Source of the DNA: an uncultured Massilia sp.
GTDB taxonomy: Bacteria; Pseudomonadota; Gammaproteobacteria; Burkholderiales; Burkholderiaceae_D
Length of the DNA: 64,000 bases
Reading direction: 5' to 3'
Assembly (NCBI RefSeq): GCF_913773735.1
Contig: NZ_CAJYEB010000003.1
Span: 152,358-216,357 of the forward strand
Part shown: one piece after another, positions 28,857 to 40,492 of the stretch
Position numbering within the stretch: the stretch's first letter is position 1
Layout of the letters: the number at the start of each line of letters is the position of its first letter
Program-made: the position numbers and the translations under genes
The notes under the pieces: model-generated
Seen by the model: only the letters and a program-made list of their open reading frames with translations
What the model was told of the DNA's origin: nothing
Databases searched by the model: none

Positions 28857-29996
28857 ATGAACCGCAGTGCATCCCTTCTGCCGTCCAGCCAGGAAGGACC
28901 CGCGAGCGCCGACGCTTTCCGCACCATCGCCGAGCTGGGCGGCGACCTCGCCTTCCTGGTCGACTGCGCCACCCGCCTGCCCGCCTACGTCAGCCCCGGC
29001 ATCGACGCCATGCTCGGCTACAGCGCCGACGACGTGCGCGCGCAGTTCGCCGATGACCCCGAAGGACCGCTGCGCCCCTTGTGCGCCGGCCTGGATGAGC
29101 GGCTGCGCCGCTTCGCCGCCGGCGACGGCTCGCGCCTGCGCGTGGTGCGCGAGTTCGTGCTGCGCCGTCCGGACGGGCGCGAGGTGCCCATCGAGGTGAT
29201 CTCGACGCTGCTGCTGGACGAGGCGGGCCAGGTGCGCGCGCTGGCCGGCATCGTGCGCGACCAGTCGGAGCGCCGCGCGCGCGCGCTGGAGCGCAAGCAC
29301 TTCGCCAGCATGCTGAACCATGAATTCCGCACGCCGCTGTCGACCATCGACGGCGCCATCCAGCGCCTGGAAGCGACCGGCGCGAAGGCCGACGAGGCGA
29401 CGCGCGCGCGCTACCGCAAGATCGCCGTGGCGACCGACCGCCTGATCGCGATGCTGGACGAGTACCTGTCGCCGGACCGCATGCTCGAGGCGGGCGGGCA
29501 GCGCCGCGCCGATCGCGTGGCGCCGCGCCTGCTGCTGGAAGAGCTGGTGGCGCAGGCGCGCGTGGCCGGCCGCCCGGTCGCGTTCGATGCCGGTGCGCTG
29601 CCGGCGCAGCTGCGCGCCGACCCGGCCGGGCTGCGCCTGGTCCTGAAGGTCCTGCTCGACAATGCCCTGCGCTACAGCCCGCCCGGCACGCCGCTGCGCA
29701 TCGGGGGGGGCCTGGCCGAGCACGGCGTCGAGCTGGTCGTGGCCGATGCCGGCCCGGGCGTGCCGGAACAGGACGCCGCGCGCATCTTCGACAAGGGCTA
29801 CCGTGGCGCGAACGCGGCCGGCCTCCCGGGCAGCGGACTGGGACTGTACATGGCGCGCGCCGTCGTCGAGGTGCATGGCGGCGCGCTCACGCATGCGGCC
29901 GCGCAGGACGGGCCGGGCGCCGTCTTTCGCCTGTGGCTTCCCATGCCGCGTGATACGGAAAGGTTTCCGGAGACGCTTGCTTCCGGACAGGGCTGA
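28857..29996 (+). CDS. Soluble PAS-domain sensor histidine kinase
   Basis: The 379-residue product has no transmembrane segment. A PAS-like domain covers about residues 20-130 (GGDLAFLVDCATRLPAYVSP, FVLRRPDGREVPIEV), then HisKA with phospho-accepting His155 in MLNHEFRTPLSTID, and an HATPase domain with N box LLDNALRYSPPG, G1 DAGPGVPEQD, F box IFDKGY and G2 GSGLGLYMAR. A cytosolic signal is implied. It lies 94 bases upstream of the response regulator on the same strand, which is its predicted partner. Confidence 0.93.
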   Translation: MNRSASLLPSSQEGPASADAFRTIAELGGDLAFLVDCATRLPAYVSPGIDAMLGYSADDVRAQFADDPEGPLRPLCAGLDERLRRFAAGDGSRLRVVREFVLRRPDGREVPIEVISTLLLDEAGQVRALAGIVRDQSERRARALERKHFASMLNHEFRTPLSTIDGAIQRLEATGAKADEATRARYRKIAVATDRLIAMLDEYLSPDRMLEAGGQRRADRVAPRLLLEELVAQARVAGRPVAFDAGALPAQLRADPAGLRLVLKVLLDNALRYSPPGTPLRIGGGLAEHGVELVVADAGPGVPEQDAARIFDKGYRGANAAGLPGSGLGLYMARAVVEVHGGALTHAAAQDGPGAVFRLWLPMPRDTERFPETLASGQG

Positions 29997-30090
29997 CATG
30001 ATAATCAAAGCGCGACGGGTAGCCGCCCGACAATATCGTGAGCCGTGCGCTCCAGCGGGAACAACGTAATAAGAGAAACATGGCCAACCC

Positions 30091-30771
30091 ATGACGCAAA
30101 TACTGATTGTTGAAGACAATGGCGAATACGCCGGCGACATGGCCGAGTTCCTCAAGGAGCTCGGCCACGACGTCACGATCGCGACCACCGCCAGCGAAAT
30201 GTGGGCGGCGCTGACGCGCACCCCGGCCGCCGTCGTGGTGCTCGACCTCGGGCTGCCGGACGAGGACGGGTTCAACGTCATCCCGCGCATGCGCCAGCTG
30301 TATCCCGAGATCGGGCTGCTGGTGCTGACCGGCCGGGTCGCGTTCGACAGCCGCATCCTCGGCTTGCGCCTGGGTGCCGACCACTATCTCACCAAGCCGA
30401 TCAAGTTCCCCGAACTGGCCGCCCACATCGAGGCGCTCGACCGCCGCGTGCGCCCGGCCGAGCCGGCCCCGGCGCCCATCAAGTGGACGCTGCGCGTCTC
30501 GGCGCGCCAGCTCGAGTTGATGGGCAAGGTGATCGACCTGACCGAAAAGGAGTGCAACTTCCTGCACCTCCTGACCATCAATACCCGCCCGGTGCCGCGC
30601 CAGGTGATCGTGGCCGGCATGGGCGGCGACGATCCGGATGCGAGCCGCCGCGTCGACATGCTGGTCTACCGGCTGCGCAAGAAGGCCAAGACGGGCCTGG
30701 GCCAGGACCTGCCGCTGCGCAGCGCCTACGGCGAAGGCTACAGCCTGTCGGCCGGATTCACGCTGTCCTGA
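30091..30771 (+). CDS. Response regulator with winged-helix output domain
   Basis: The 226-residue product has a receiver domain (residues 1-115) with acidic pair Glu8-Asp9, phospho-acceptor Asp52 (VLDLGLPDEDG), Thr80 and Lys102 (LTKPIK), and a C-terminal OmpR/PhoB-type domain (residues 130-220: VSARQLELMGKVIDLTEKEC, RVDMLVYRLRKKAK, AYGEGYSL). It follows the soluble PAS kinase and should be its cognate output. Its targets are unknown; the dyad at 28767 could be one. Confidence 0.93.
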   Translation: MTQILIVEDNGEYAGDMAEFLKELGHDVTIATTASEMWAALTRTPAAVVVLDLGLPDEDGFNVIPRMRQLYPEIGLLVLTGRVAFDSRILGLRLGADHYLTKPIKFPELAAHIEALDRRVRPAEPAPAPIKWTLRVSARQLELMGKVIDLTEKECNFLHLLTINTRPVPRQVIVAGMGGDDPDASRRVDMLVYRLRKKAKTGLGQDLPLRSAYGEGYSLSAGFTLS

Positions 30772-30780
30772 AGCGGCGCC

Positions 30781-31830
30781 ATAATCGGGGACAGGGTCGG
30801 CCGCCTGCGCTAGAATCCCGGGTTTCGACCCGGATTTCCCCGCCATGGCCCGCCAGTCCCGCCTGATCCTGCCGCAGCAGCCGCACTACGTCGTCCAGCG
30901 CGGCAACGACAACCAGCCCATCTTCCGCGACGACGAGGACCGCACCCGTTTCCTCGGCTGGCTGAAAGAGGCCGCCAAGGCGTACCGGGTCGCCGTCCAT
31001 GCCTGGGTACTGATGCCGAACCACCTGCACCTGCTGGCCACGCCCTTCGACGAGGAGGGGCTGGCGGCGATGATGCAGAAGGTCGGGCGCCTGTACGTCC
31101 CCTGGTTCAACACCAAGTACGGCCGCTCGGGCACGCTGTTCGGCGGGCGCTTCCGCACCGCGCCGCTCGACCCCGAGCAGTACCTGCTGCCCTGCATGTG
31201 CTACCTCGAACTGCATCCGGTGCGCAGCCAGGCGGTGTCGGCGCCGCTGGAGCATCCGTGGTCCAGCCACGCCCACCATGCCGGCGTGCGGCCGGATTCC
31301 CTGGTCACCGACCATGCGCGCTACTGGGCCCTGGGGAATACCCCGTTCCAGCGCGAGGCCGCCTACCTGGCGCTGGTGCAGCAGGGCCTGTCCATGGACG
31401 AGCTGGCGGCCATCGACGCGGCGGTCGGCAAGGGCGGGGTGCTCGGCTCGCAGGCATTCATGCTCGACCTGGAACGCAAGACCAGGCGCCAGGTGCTGCC
31501 GGCCAAGCGCGGCCGGCCGTTCAAGGCCAAGCCGGAAGCCGCCTGACGCGGTACGTCGCCGCGGGCTGCGCCGGGGCGACGGTCCCGCCATTCGTCGCGC
31601 CTGCCGTCGATCCATCGCGCGCGGCTACTGCGCGGCCCGGCTTCCGCGACGCTGCGGGCGTCTTCAGGCAACCACAAGAACGCAGCATGCGCGCACTGTT
31701 GCGCAATCCAGCTACCAGATTCCATGACCAGTCCCGACATGGCGATCGAGGCGATCCCCATCGTGACGGTGGCGGCCGGATCCCTTCCGGCCGGCCGCCG
31801 AGGTGCTCTTTTACTCTGTCCCCGATTAAT
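30781..31830. mobile_element. RAYT unit bounded by inverted AATCGGGGACAG termini
   Basis: The left boundary reads ATAATCGGGGACAGGGT (30781-30797). The right boundary reads ACTCTGTCCCCGATTAAT (31813-31830), whose reverse complement ATTAATCGGGGACAGAGT shares the 12-base core AATCGGGGACAG. Between them lies only the REP-associated transposase gene. The arrangement suggests a small mobilised or formerly mobile unit of about 1.05 kb inserted upstream of gltB. A small CGGGT/ACCCG hairpin (about 30816-30834) precedes the gene. Confidence 0.55.
30845..31546 (+). CDS. REP-associated tyrosine transposase (RAYT)
   Basis: The 233-residue protein belongs to the IS200-like Y1 transposase superfamily, RAYT branch. 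It has the N-terminal HYVVQRGNDNQPIF signature, the HUH metal motif MPNHLHLL (His60, His62), a candidate catalytic Tyr84 in GRLYVPWFNTKY, the GRSGTLFGGRF segment and CYLELHPVR. A basic tail (KRGRPFKAKPEAA) ends it. RAYTs are single-copy domesticated transposases thought to spread REP palindromes with a GTAG head. Several GTAG-headed palindromes occur in this window (9039, 40377, 46376, 61199). Confidence 0.9.
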   Translation: MARQSRLILPQQPHYVVQRGNDNQPIFRDDEDRTRFLGWLKEAAKAYRVAVHAWVLMPNHLHLLATPFDEEGLAAMMQKVGRLYVPWFNTKYGRSGTLFGGRFRTAPLDPEQYLLPCMCYLELHPVRSQAVSAPLEHPWSSHAHHAGVRPDSLVTDHARYWALGNTPFQREAAYLALVQQGLSMDELAAIDAAVGKGGVLGSQAFMLDLERKTRRQVLPAKRGRPFKAKPEAA

Positions 31831-31882
31831 TTTTGCCGATCATAAATCGAATTTAATTCGACTCCGACCCTATTTATTGTTG

Positions 31883-31911
31883 TTGAAGTTTACCGAGGTC
31901 TGCTCTATTCT
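31883..31911 (+). promoter_or_regulatory. Candidate sigma-70 promoter of gltBD
   Basis: TTGAAG (31883-31888) and TATTCT (31906-31911) are separated by 17 bases, followed about 36 bases later by the gltB start with GGAG before it. The rest of the gap 31547-31947 holds the right end of the RAYT unit and no gene. Confidence 0.5.
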
Positions 31912-31947
31912 CGACTTTCAATATTCCTAAAATGCTGCGGAGCCCCC

Positions 31948-34900
31948 ATGATTGCCCAAGGTTTGTACGATCCAGCCAATGAACACGACGCGTGCGGCGT
32001 CGGCTTCATCGCCCACATCAAGGGCAACAAGAGCCATTCCATCATCGAGCAGGGTCTCCTGATCCTGAAGAACCTCGACCACCGGGGCGCCGTCGGCGCC
32101 GATGCGCTGATGGGCGATGGGGCGGGCATCCTGATCCAGATCCCGGACCAGTACTTCCGCGACGAGATGGGCAAGCAGGGCGTCGAGCTGCCGCCGCCGG
32201 GGGAGTACGGCGTCGGCATGATCTTCCTGCCGAAGGAAAACGCCTCGCGCATCGCCTGCGAACAGGAAATCGAGCGCGCCGTGCGCGCCGAAGGCCAGGT
32301 CGTGCTGGGCTGGCGCAACGTACCGGTCGACGAGACCATGCCGATGTCCCCGACCGTGCGCGCCAAGGAGCCGGTGATCCGCCAGATCTTCATCGGCCGC
32401 GGCCCGGACGTGATGGTCACCGACGCGCTCGAGCGCAAGCTGTACGTGATCCGCAAGTCGTCGGGCCACGCGATCCAGGCCCTGCGCCTGAACCACGGCA
32501 AGGAATTCTTCGTGCCGTCGATGTCGGCGCGCACCATCGTCTATAAAGGCCTGCTGCTGGCCGACCAGGTCGGCGTCTACTACAAGGACCTGCAGGACCC
32601 GCGCTGCGTGTCGGCGCTGTCGCTGGTGCACCAGCGCTTCTCGACCAACACCTTCCCGGAATGGCCGCTGGCCCACCCGTACCGCCTGATCGCCCACAAC
32701 GGCGAGATCAACACGGTCAAGGGCAATTTCAACTGGACCCGCGCGCGCGAAGGCGTCATGAAGTCGGCCGTCCTGGGCGACGACCTCAATAAACTGTTCC
32801 CGCTGATCTACGAAGGCCAGTCCGACACCGCCTGCTTCGACAACGCGCTCGAACTGCTGGTCATGGCCGGCTATCCGATCGCCCAGGCGATGATGATGAT
32901 GATTCCGGAAGCGTGGGAAAACCACACGATGATGGACGACAATCGCCGCGCCTTCTACGAATACTATGCCGCGATGATGGAACCGTGGGACGGCCCGGCC
33001 GCCATGGCGTTCACCGACGGCCGCCACATCGGCGGCACGCTGGACCGCAACGGCCTGCGTCCGGCGCGCTACGTCGTCACCGACGACGACCTGGTCGTGA
33101 TGGCCTCGGAATCGGGCGTGCTGCCGATCCCCGAATCGCGCATCGTCAAGAAATGGCGCCTGCAGCCGGGCAAGATGTTCCTGATCGACCTGGAAGCCGG
33201 CCGCATCATCGACGACAAGGAACTCAAGGACACCTACTCGAACGCCAAGCCGTATAAAGCCTGGATCAAGTCGGTGCGCATCAAGCTCAACGAAATCAAG
33301 CTGTCGGAATCCCAGCTCGCGGGCAACCGCGCCAAGGACGCGCCGGCGGCGGGCGAGAAGGCGGCGCTGTCGCTGCTCGACCGCCAGCAGGCGTTCGGCT
33401 ATACCCAGGAAGACCTGAAGTTCCTGATGGCGCCGATGGCCGTACTGGGCGAGGAAGCCACGGGCTCGATGGGCAACGATTCGCCGCTGGCGGTGATGTC
33501 GAACAAGCTCAAACCTTTGTACAGCTATTTCAAACAATTGTTTGCGCAAGTGACCAACCCGCCGATCGACCCGATCCGCGAAGCGATGGTGATGTCGCTG
33601 GTGTCCTTCATCGGTCCGAAGCCGAACCTGCTGGACACCAACAACGTCAACCCGCCGATGCGCCTCGAGGTGTCGCAGCCGGTCATCGGCTTCGACGACA
33701 TGGCGCGCCTGCGCAACATCAGCCTGCACACGGGCGGCAAGTTCAAGTCCTACGAGCTGAACATCTGCTACCCGGTCGCCTGGGGCAAGGAAGGCATCGA
33801 GGCGTCGCTGGCCTCGCTGTGCGCGGAAGCCGTCGACGCCGTGAAGTCCGGCCACAACATCCTGATCGTGTCGGACCGCGCGCTGTCGTCGGAGCAGGTC
33901 GCGATTCCCGCGCTGCTGGCCACGTCCGCCATCCACCAGCACCTGGTGATGCGCGGCCTGCGCGCGTCGACCGGCCTGGTCGTCGAGACCGGCTCGGCCC
34001 GCGAGACCCACCACTTCGCGCTGCTGGCGGGCTACGGCGCCGAGGCCGTGCACCCGTACCTGGCGCTGGAAACGCTGGCCGAGCTGGCGCATGCGCTGCC
34101 GCACAAGGAGTTCGAAGAGCGCGCGGTGGAGAAGGTCCACTACAACTACACCAAGGCGATCGGCAAGGGCCTGATGAAGGTGATGTCGAAGATGGGCATC
34201 TCGACCTACATGTCGTACTGCGGCGCCCAGATCTTCGAAGCCGTCGGCCTGAACAAGTCGCTGGTCGACAAGTACTTCAAGGGCACCTCGTCGGCCGTCG
34301 AAGGCATCGGCCTGTTCGAAGTGGCGGAAGAGGCGCTGCGCCTGCACGCGCTGGCCTTCGGCAAGGACCCGGTCCTGGCCAACAGCCTGGACGTCGGCGG
34401 CGAGTACGCCTACCGCGTGCGCGGCGAAGACCACCTGTGGACGCCGGACGCCATCGCCAAGCTGCAGCACGCGACCCGCGCCAACAACTTCAACACCTAC
34501 AAGGAATACGCGCAGCTGATCAACGACCAGAACAAGCGCCACCTGACGCTGCGCGGCCTGTTCGAGTTCAAGATCGATCCGGCGAAGGCCATCCCGCTGG
34601 ACGAGGTCGAGCCGGCCAAGGAGATCGTCAAGCGCTTCGCCACCGGCGCGATGTCGCTGGGCTCGATCTCGACCGAGGCGCACGCCACGCTGGCCATCGC
34701 GATGAACCGCATCGGCGGCAAGAGCAATACCGGCGAGGGCGGCGAAGACCCGCTGCGCTACGTGAACGAATTCAAGGGCATCAGGATCAGCAAGGGCGAG
34801 ACCCTGGCCTCGATCCTGGGCAACGACCGCGTCGTCGCCGACATTCCGCTGCAGGACGGCGATTCGCTGCGCTCGAAGATCAAGCAGGTGGCGTCGGGCC

Positions 34901-36684
34901 GCTTCGGCGTCACCGCCGAGTACCTGAACTCGGCCGACCAGATCCAGATCAAGATGGCGCAGGGCGCCAAGCCGGGCGAGGGCGGCCAGCTGCCGGGCCA
35001 CAAGGTGTCCGAGTACATCGCCTCGCTGCGCTTCTCGGTGCCGGGCGTCGGCCTGATCTCCCCGCCGCCGCACCACGACATCTATTCGATCGAGGACCTG
35101 GCCCAGCTGATCCACGACCTCAAGAACGCCAACCCGCGCGCCTCGATCTCCGTGAAGCTGGTGTCGGAAGTGGGCATCGGCACCGTCGCCGCCGGCGTCT
35201 CGAAGGCCAAGGCCGACCACGTGGTCGTGGCCGGCCACGACGGCGGCACCGGCGCCTCGCCGCTGTCCTCGGTCAAGCACGCCGGCACGCCGTGGGAACT
35301 GGGCCTGGCCGAAACGCAGCAGACGCTGGTGCTGAACGGCCTGCGCAGCCGCATCCGCGTGCAGGCCGACGGCCAGATGAAGACCGGCCGCGACGTCGTC
35401 ATCGCCGCCATGCTGGGCGCCGACGAGATCGGTTTCGCCACCGCGCCGCTGGTCGTCGAAGGCTGCATCATGATGCGCAAGTGCCACCTGAATACCTGCC
35501 CGGTCGGCGTCGCCACCCAGGACCCGGTGCTGCGCGCCAAGTTCCAGGGCAAGCCGGAGCACGTGGTCAATTACTTCTTCTTCGTGGCCGAGGAAGCGCG
35601 CCAGCTCATGGCCCAGCTCGGCATCCGCACGTACGACGAACTGATCGGCCGCGCCGACCTGCTCGACAAGAGCCGTGCCATCGGCCACTGGAAGGCGCAG
35701 GGCCTGGACTTCAGCAATATCTTCTACCAGCCCAAGGTGAACGACCTGCGCGCGCTGCTGCACACGGAAGCCCAGGACCACGGCCTGGACCGCGCGCTGG
35801 ACCACAAACTGATCGCGCAGGCGAAACCGGCGCTGGAAAAGGGCGAGCGCGTCTCGTTCATCTCGCCGGTGAAGAACCTGAACCGTACCGTCGGCGCCAT
35901 GCTGTCGGGCGAGGTCGCCAAGCGCTACGGCCACGCCGGCCTGCCGGACGATTCCATCCACATCCAGCTGCAGGGTACGGCGGGCCAGTCGGCCGGGGCC
36001 TTCCTGGCCCACGGCATCACGCTGGACCTGGTGGGAGAGGGCAACGACTACGTCGGCAAGGGCCTGTCGGGCGGCCGCATCATCGTGCGGCCGAACACGG
36101 AATTCCGCGGCTGGGCGGTGGATAACATCATCGTCGGCAACACGGTGCTGTACGGCGCGATTTCCGGCGAAGCCTTCCTGAACGGCGTCGCGGGCGAACG
36201 CTTCGCGGTGCGCAACTCGGGCGCCACCGCCGTCGTCGAGGGCGTGGGCGACCACGGCTGCGAATACATGACCGGCGGCACCATCGTCGTGCTGGGTGAC
36301 ACCGGCCGCAACTTCGCGGCGGGCATGTCGGGCGGCGTGGCCTACGTCTACGATCCGAAGGGCGAGTTCGAGCAGAAGTGCAACACCGCCATGGTGGCGC
36401 TCGAGCGCGTGCTCTCGACCAAGGAACAGGGCGGCCACAAGGCGACCTGGCACGCGCAGACCCGCAACGGCGAGCGCGAGTCCGACGAGGCGATCCTGAA
36501 GCGCCTGATCGAGCGTCACTTCAAGCACACCGGCTCCACCCGCGCGCGCAACCTGCTGGACGACTGGGCGACCAGCCGCGGCAAGTTCGTCAAGGTCTTC
36601 CCGACCGAGTACAAGCGCGCGCTGGAAGAGATGCACAACAGCAGCATGGAAGAAGCCAACGACAAGATCGAGCTGGCTGCTTGA
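31948..36684 (+). CDS. gltB: Glutamate synthase [NADPH] large subunit
   Basis: The 1578-residue product is full length. The glutaminase domain begins at Cys16 ([14 protein letters not shown]), the N-terminal nucleophile exposed after removal of a short propeptide. The synthase domain holds the FMN site and the [3Fe-4S] cysteines in [20 protein letters not shown]. The C-terminal GXGXG beta-helix is seen in [14 protein letters not shown] and GGRIIVRP. It transfers the amide nitrogen of glutamine to 2-oxoglutarate with the GltD subunit. GGAG lies 6 bases before the ATG. Confidence 0.98.
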   Translation: MIAQGLYDPANEHDACGVGFIAHIKGNKSHSIIEQGLLILKNLDHRGAVGADALMGDGAGILIQIPDQYFRDEMGKQGVELPPPGEYGVGMIFLPKENASRIACEQEIERAVRAEGQVVLGWRNVPVDETMPMSPTVRAKEPVIRQIFIGRGPDVMVTDALERKLYVIRKSSGHAIQALRLNHGKEFFVPSMSARTIVYKGLLLADQVGVYYKDLQDPRCVSALSLVHQRFSTNTFPEWPLAHPYRLIAHNGEINTVKGNFNWTRAREGVMKSAVLGDDLNKLFPLIYEGQSDTACFDNALELLVMAGYPIAQAMMMMIPEAWENHTMMDDNRRAFYEYYAAMMEPWDGPAAMAFTDGRHIGGTLDRNGLRPARYVVTDDDLVVMASESGVLPIPESRIVKKWRLQPGKMFLIDLEAGRIIDDKELKDTYSNAKPYKAWIKSVRIKLNEIKLSESQLAGNRAKDAPAAGEKAALSLLDRQQAFGYTQEDLKFLMAPMAVLGEEATGSMGNDSPLAVMSNKLKPLYSYFKQLFAQVTNPPIDPIREAMVMSLVSFIGPKPNLLDTNNVNPPMRLEVSQPVIGFDDMARLRNISLHTGGKFKSYELNICYPVAWGKEGIEASLASLCAEAVDAVKSGHNILIVSDRALSSEQVAIPALLATSAIHQHLVMRGLRASTGLVVETGSARETHHFALLAGYGAEAVHPYLALETLAELAHALPHKEFEERAVEKVHYNYTKAIGKGLMKVMSKMGISTYMSYCGAQIFEAVGLNKSLVDKYFKGTSSAVEGIGLFEVAEEALRLHALAFGKDPVLANSLDVGGEYAYRVRGEDHLWTPDAIAKLQHATRANNFNTYKEYAQLINDQNKRHLTLRGLFEFKIDPAKAIPLDEVEPAKEIVKRFATGAMSLGSISTEAHATLAIAMNRIGGKSNTGEGGEDPLRYVNEFKGIRISKGETLASILGNDRVVADIPLQDGDSLRSKIKQVASGRFGVTAEYLNSADQIQIKMAQGAKPGEGGQLPGHKVSEYIASLRFSVPGVGLISPPPHHDIYSIEDLAQLIHDLKNANPRASISVKLVSEVGIGTVAAGVSKAKADHVVVAGHDGGTGASPLSSVKHAGTPWELGLAETQQTLVLNGLRSRIRVQADGQMKTGRDVVIAAMLGADEIGFATAPLVVEGCIMMRKCHLNTCPVGVATQDPVLRAKFQGKPEHVVNYFFFVAEEARQLMAQLGIRTYDELIGRADLLDKSRAIGHWKAQGLDFSNIFYQPKVNDLRALLHTEAQDHGLDRALDHKLIAQAKPALEKGERVSFISPVKNLNRTVGAMLSGEVAKRYGHAGLPDDSIHIQLQGTAGQSAGAFLAHGITLDLVGEGNDYVGKGLSGGRIIVRPNTEFRGWAVDNIIVGNTVLYGAISGEAFLNGVAGERFAVRNSGATAVVEGVGDHGCEYMTGGTIVVLGDTGRNFAAGMSGGVAYVYDPKGEFEQKCNTAMVALERVLSTKEQGGHKATWHAQTRNGERESDEAILKRLIERHFKHTGSTRARNLLDDWATSRGKFVKVFPTEYKRALEEMHNSSMEEANDKIELAA

Positions 36685-36690
36685 TGAGCG

Positions 36691-36776
36691 AAATTGGACC
36701 CCGGCCTGCGCCGGGGCGACGTGCGTGCGTTAGCGCTTGATTCACCGTCGTCCCCGCGCAGGCGGGGATCCAATTT
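36691..36776. repeat. Inverted CGTCGTCCC-family repeats between gltB and gltD
   Basis: The ends AAATTGGA (36691-36698) and TCCAATTT (36769-36776) are perfect inverted copies. Inside each end is a GC hairpin: CCCCGGCCTGCGCCGGGG on the left, TCCCCGCGCAGGCGGGGA on the right, each next to CGTCG or its complement. Related units are at 51018 and 57241. They fill the gap inside the glt operon. Confidence 0.75.
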
Positions 36777-36865
36777 CCCCACCGAAGCTGCTCCGCATGC
36801 ATCCCGCGGACCACACAGAATACGAATACGACAGGCCCAGCGCCCCCACAAAAGAAGGAACACTC

Positions 36866-38329
<1,464 letters not shown>

Positions 38330-38350
38330 TCCGCACCGCCCGCCTTCAGG

Positions 38351-38376
38351 ACGGCCCGGTCTCCCCGGGCCGTTTT
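38351..38376 (+). terminator. Rho-independent terminator of gltBD
   Basis: ACGGCCCGG (38351-38359) pairs perfectly with CCGGGCCGT (38365-38373) across a TCTCC loop, followed by TTT and GCATTT. It starts 22 bases after the gltD stop codon. Confidence 0.82.
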
Positions 38377-38390
38377 GCATTTGCGCATCC

Positions 38391-38408
38391 CAAACGTTTG
38401 CGCAAACG
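38391..38408. promoter_or_regulatory. Upstream overlapping palindromes, candidate LacI-family operator
   Basis: CAAACGTTTG (38391-38400) and CGTTTGCGCAAACG (38395-38408) are overlapping perfect palindromes with the central CG or GCGC steps typical of LacI/GalR operators. They lie about 25-40 bases upstream of the -35 of the glucanase promoter, matching the sugar-operator-like site downstream of it. Confidence 0.55.
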
Positions 38409-38430
38409 CAAACACTTCACGCATTTCGAT

Positions 38431-38459
38431 TTGACGGATTTTACAAATAGGCCTATATT
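38431..38459 (+). promoter_or_regulatory. Sigma-70 promoter of the GH16 glucanase gene
   Basis: TTGACG (38431-38436) and TATATT (38454-38459) have exact 17-base spacing, each differing from consensus at one or two positions. Transcription should begin near 38466, leaving a leader of about 140 bases that starts with a palindromic operator. Confidence 0.72.
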
Positions 38460-38471
38460 TTTCACATCTGT

Positions 38472-38489
38472 ATTGGAAACGTTTCCAAT
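38472..38489. promoter_or_regulatory. Perfect 18-base palindrome, LacI/GalR-type operator
   Basis: ATTGGAAACGTTTCCAAT is a perfect palindrome with the central CG of LacI-family operators. It sits immediately downstream of the predicted transcription start of the glucanase gene, where a bound repressor would block elongation or open-complex formation. No LacI-type gene is in the window, so the regulator is encoded elsewhere. Confidence 0.75.
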
Positions 38490-38604
38490 TTTCGCTTCCG
38501 CAAGTCCCATTCGAGACCGGCAACCGAGCCGGCGCGCCGCAGTCCGTCCCAGCGCAGTGCAAGGGACCGCCTGCATTTTCTTTGGAGTGAACAGAGGAGT
38601 CGAT

Positions 38605-40380
38605 GTGAATAACGAGAACGATCAGCATCAACCGAATCGGAAACCTTTCCAGATCCTGCTGGCCGGCGTCCTGCTGGCGGCGGGCGCGCAGGCCTGCGCC
38701 AGCGTCACCAATCCCGTCATCGGCCAGCTGCTGTGGTCGGAGGAATTCAACGGCGCCAGCGTCGACACGGCGACGTGGAATGTCATCGACGGCAACGGTT
38801 GCCCGAACCTGTGCGGCAACGGCAATGCCGAGCTGCAGTACTACAGCCCGAACAATGTCTCCATCGCGGACGTGCCGTTCGAGCCGGGCACGCGGGCGCT
38901 GGCGCTGCGCGCCCAGCGCCAGACCGTGGGCAGCAATGCCTTCACGTCCGGCAAGGTCGAGAGCCACAACAAGGTGCAGGTGCAGTACGGCATGATCGAG
39001 ATCCGGATGGCGACGCCGAACCTGACCACCGGCCTCTGGCCGGCCGCCTGGCTGCTGGGCACCAGCGCGCAGACCTGGCCGCGCAACGGCGAGATCGACA
39101 TCATGGAGATGGGCCACAAGGCGTCCAGCCGCGCGGCGGCCGGCGGCAACCCGTCGGCCAACAACTTCGTCGGTTCCAACGTGATCACCTGGCAGCAGGC
39201 CGCCTGCGTGCCCGGCAACGAGAGCTGCGCCGCCTCTACCGCCTGGCAGACCAAGAACTGGTACGTGCCGGCCACCTCGCTGGCCAACCGCTTCGTCACC
39301 TACCGCCTGTACTGGACCGAGAGCGAGATGCGCTTCACCACCGTCGACAACGGCGTCGAGCGGAACATGTACGATGCGCCGCTGCCGGTGAACTCGACCG
39401 CGCTGCAGGCGCCGTTCTACCTGCTGCTGAACATGGCCGTGGGCGGCAACTTCACCGACGCCGCCACGCCGGAACAGGTCACGGCGGCGCTGCCGGCCAC
39501 GACCTACGTCGACTACGTGCGCGTCTACCAGCTCGACGGCAAGGGCGCGGTCAAGCTGGGCAACCAGACCGTGCCGGAAGTGGCCGGCAAGTTCGGCGTG
39601 TTCACCGACACCACGGCCGTCAACGCCAAGCTGGTGGCGGGCACCAGTTCCGACATCTTCCTGTGGAACGGCGCGTCCAGCGGCGCCGGCACGACCGCGC
39701 CGTACGAAGGCAGCAACGTGATCGCCTGGGCCTACACGGCGCCGAACCAGTGGTGGGGCGGCGGCATCCAGGCGCGCCAGGCCCGTGACCTGACCAACTA
39801 CCGCAACGGCACGATGCGCTTCCGCATCAAGATCCCGGCGAACGTCGCGTTCAATATCGGCATCGGCGACACCTACACGAACCAGAACTGGGTCAGCTTC
39901 CCGGCGAACACGACGGCCTATGGCCTGGTGCGCAACGGCGACTGGGCCACGGCGACGATTCCCGTCTCGACGCTGATCGGGCCGAAGGTGGCGCTGCAGT
40001 CGATCCTCGACGTCTTCATGATCTCGAGCGACGCCAACCGCCTGCCGGCGTCCACGTTCCAGTTCGCGATCGACGACATCGTCTGGGATGCCGGCACGAC
40101 GACGACCACCCCGCCGCCGCCGTCCGGCCCGACCTCGGTGACGCAACTGTCGGCGACGACGCTGCAATTCGCCACCACCACCGGCGGCTGGGCCGACGTG
40201 CACTACACCGTCAACAACGGCGCGCAGCTGAACGTGCGCATGCGCCTGGACGGCAGCACCAATACCTATGTCGCCGGCGGCCTGAAGAGCGGCGACGTGG
40301 TGCGCTACAGTTTTACCTACTGGGATACCGCGCGTAACTTCGCGGTGGACACGGCGCAGCAGAGCTACACGATGCAGTAG
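38605..40380 (+). CDS. Secreted GH16 beta-1,3-glucanase (laminarinase-like) with CBM56-like domain
   Basis: The 591-residue product starts at a GTG with AGGAG 6 bases upstream. A signal peptide ([21 protein letters not shown], residues 14-33 or so) targets it for secretion. The GH16 domain (about 38-315) has the catalytic [10 protein letters not shown] with nucleophile Glu163, Asp165 and acid/base Glu168. A middle beta domain covers about 325-500. After a Thr/Pro linker, residues 510-591 resemble CBM56, a beta-1,3-glucan-binding module ([25 protein letters not shown]). It probably degrades laminarin or fungal glucan. Its stop codon TAG lies inside a REP-like repeat. Confidence 0.9.
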   Translation: MNNENDQHQPNRKPFQILLAGVLLAAGAQACASVTNPVIGQLLWSEEFNGASVDTATWNVIDGNGCPNLCGNGNAELQYYSPNNVSIADVPFEPGTRALALRAQRQTVGSNAFTSGKVESHNKVQVQYGMIEIRMATPNLTTGLWPAAWLLGTSAQTWPRNGEIDIMEMGHKASSRAAAGGNPSANNFVGSNVITWQQAACVPGNESCAASTAWQTKNWYVPATSLANRFVTYRLYWTESEMRFTTVDNGVERNMYDAPLPVNSTALQAPFYLLLNMAVGGNFTDAATPEQVTAALPATTYVDYVRVYQLDGKGAVKLGNQTVPEVAGKFGVFTDTTAVNAKLVAGTSSDIFLWNGASSGAGTTAPYEGSNVIAWAYTAPNQWWGGGIQARQARDLTNYRNGTMRFRIKIPANVAFNIGIGDTYTNQNWVSFPANTTAYGLVRNGDWATATIPVSTLIGPKVALQSILDVFMISSDANRLPASTFQFAIDDIVWDAGTTTTTPPPPSGPTSVTQLSATTLQFATTTGGWADVHYTVNNGAQLNVRMRLDGSTNTYVAGGLKSGDVVRYSFTYWDTARNFAVDTAQQSYTMQ

Positions 40381-40481
40381 GGTGGACGGGTCCCCCGTCC
40401 ACGCGGTGATACGCGACGGGGGACATATCGCACGACAAATCGAAAGATGGTTGAACGGGTGGACGGCGCAGCCGTCCACCC
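40377..40481. repeat. GTAG-headed REP-like unit overlapping the glucanase stop codon
   Basis: The GTAG head at 40377-40380 includes the TAG stop of the GH16 gene, then GGTGGACGGG and CCCGTCCACGC form a hairpin (to about 40404). A second hairpin, GGGTGGACGG-CGCAG-CCGTCCACCC, lies at 40457-40481. The first part is identical for 28 bases to the unit at 9039. Confidence 0.75.
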
Positions 40482-40492
40482 ACGGTCCTTCT

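Noticed and set aside
31927..36636. Open frame of 1569 codons antisense to gltB
   Set aside because: The translation is His/Arg/Val-rich without domain motifs and mirrors gltB codon bias. gltB itself has all family motifs over its full length. Long antisense open frames are common in high-GC genes.
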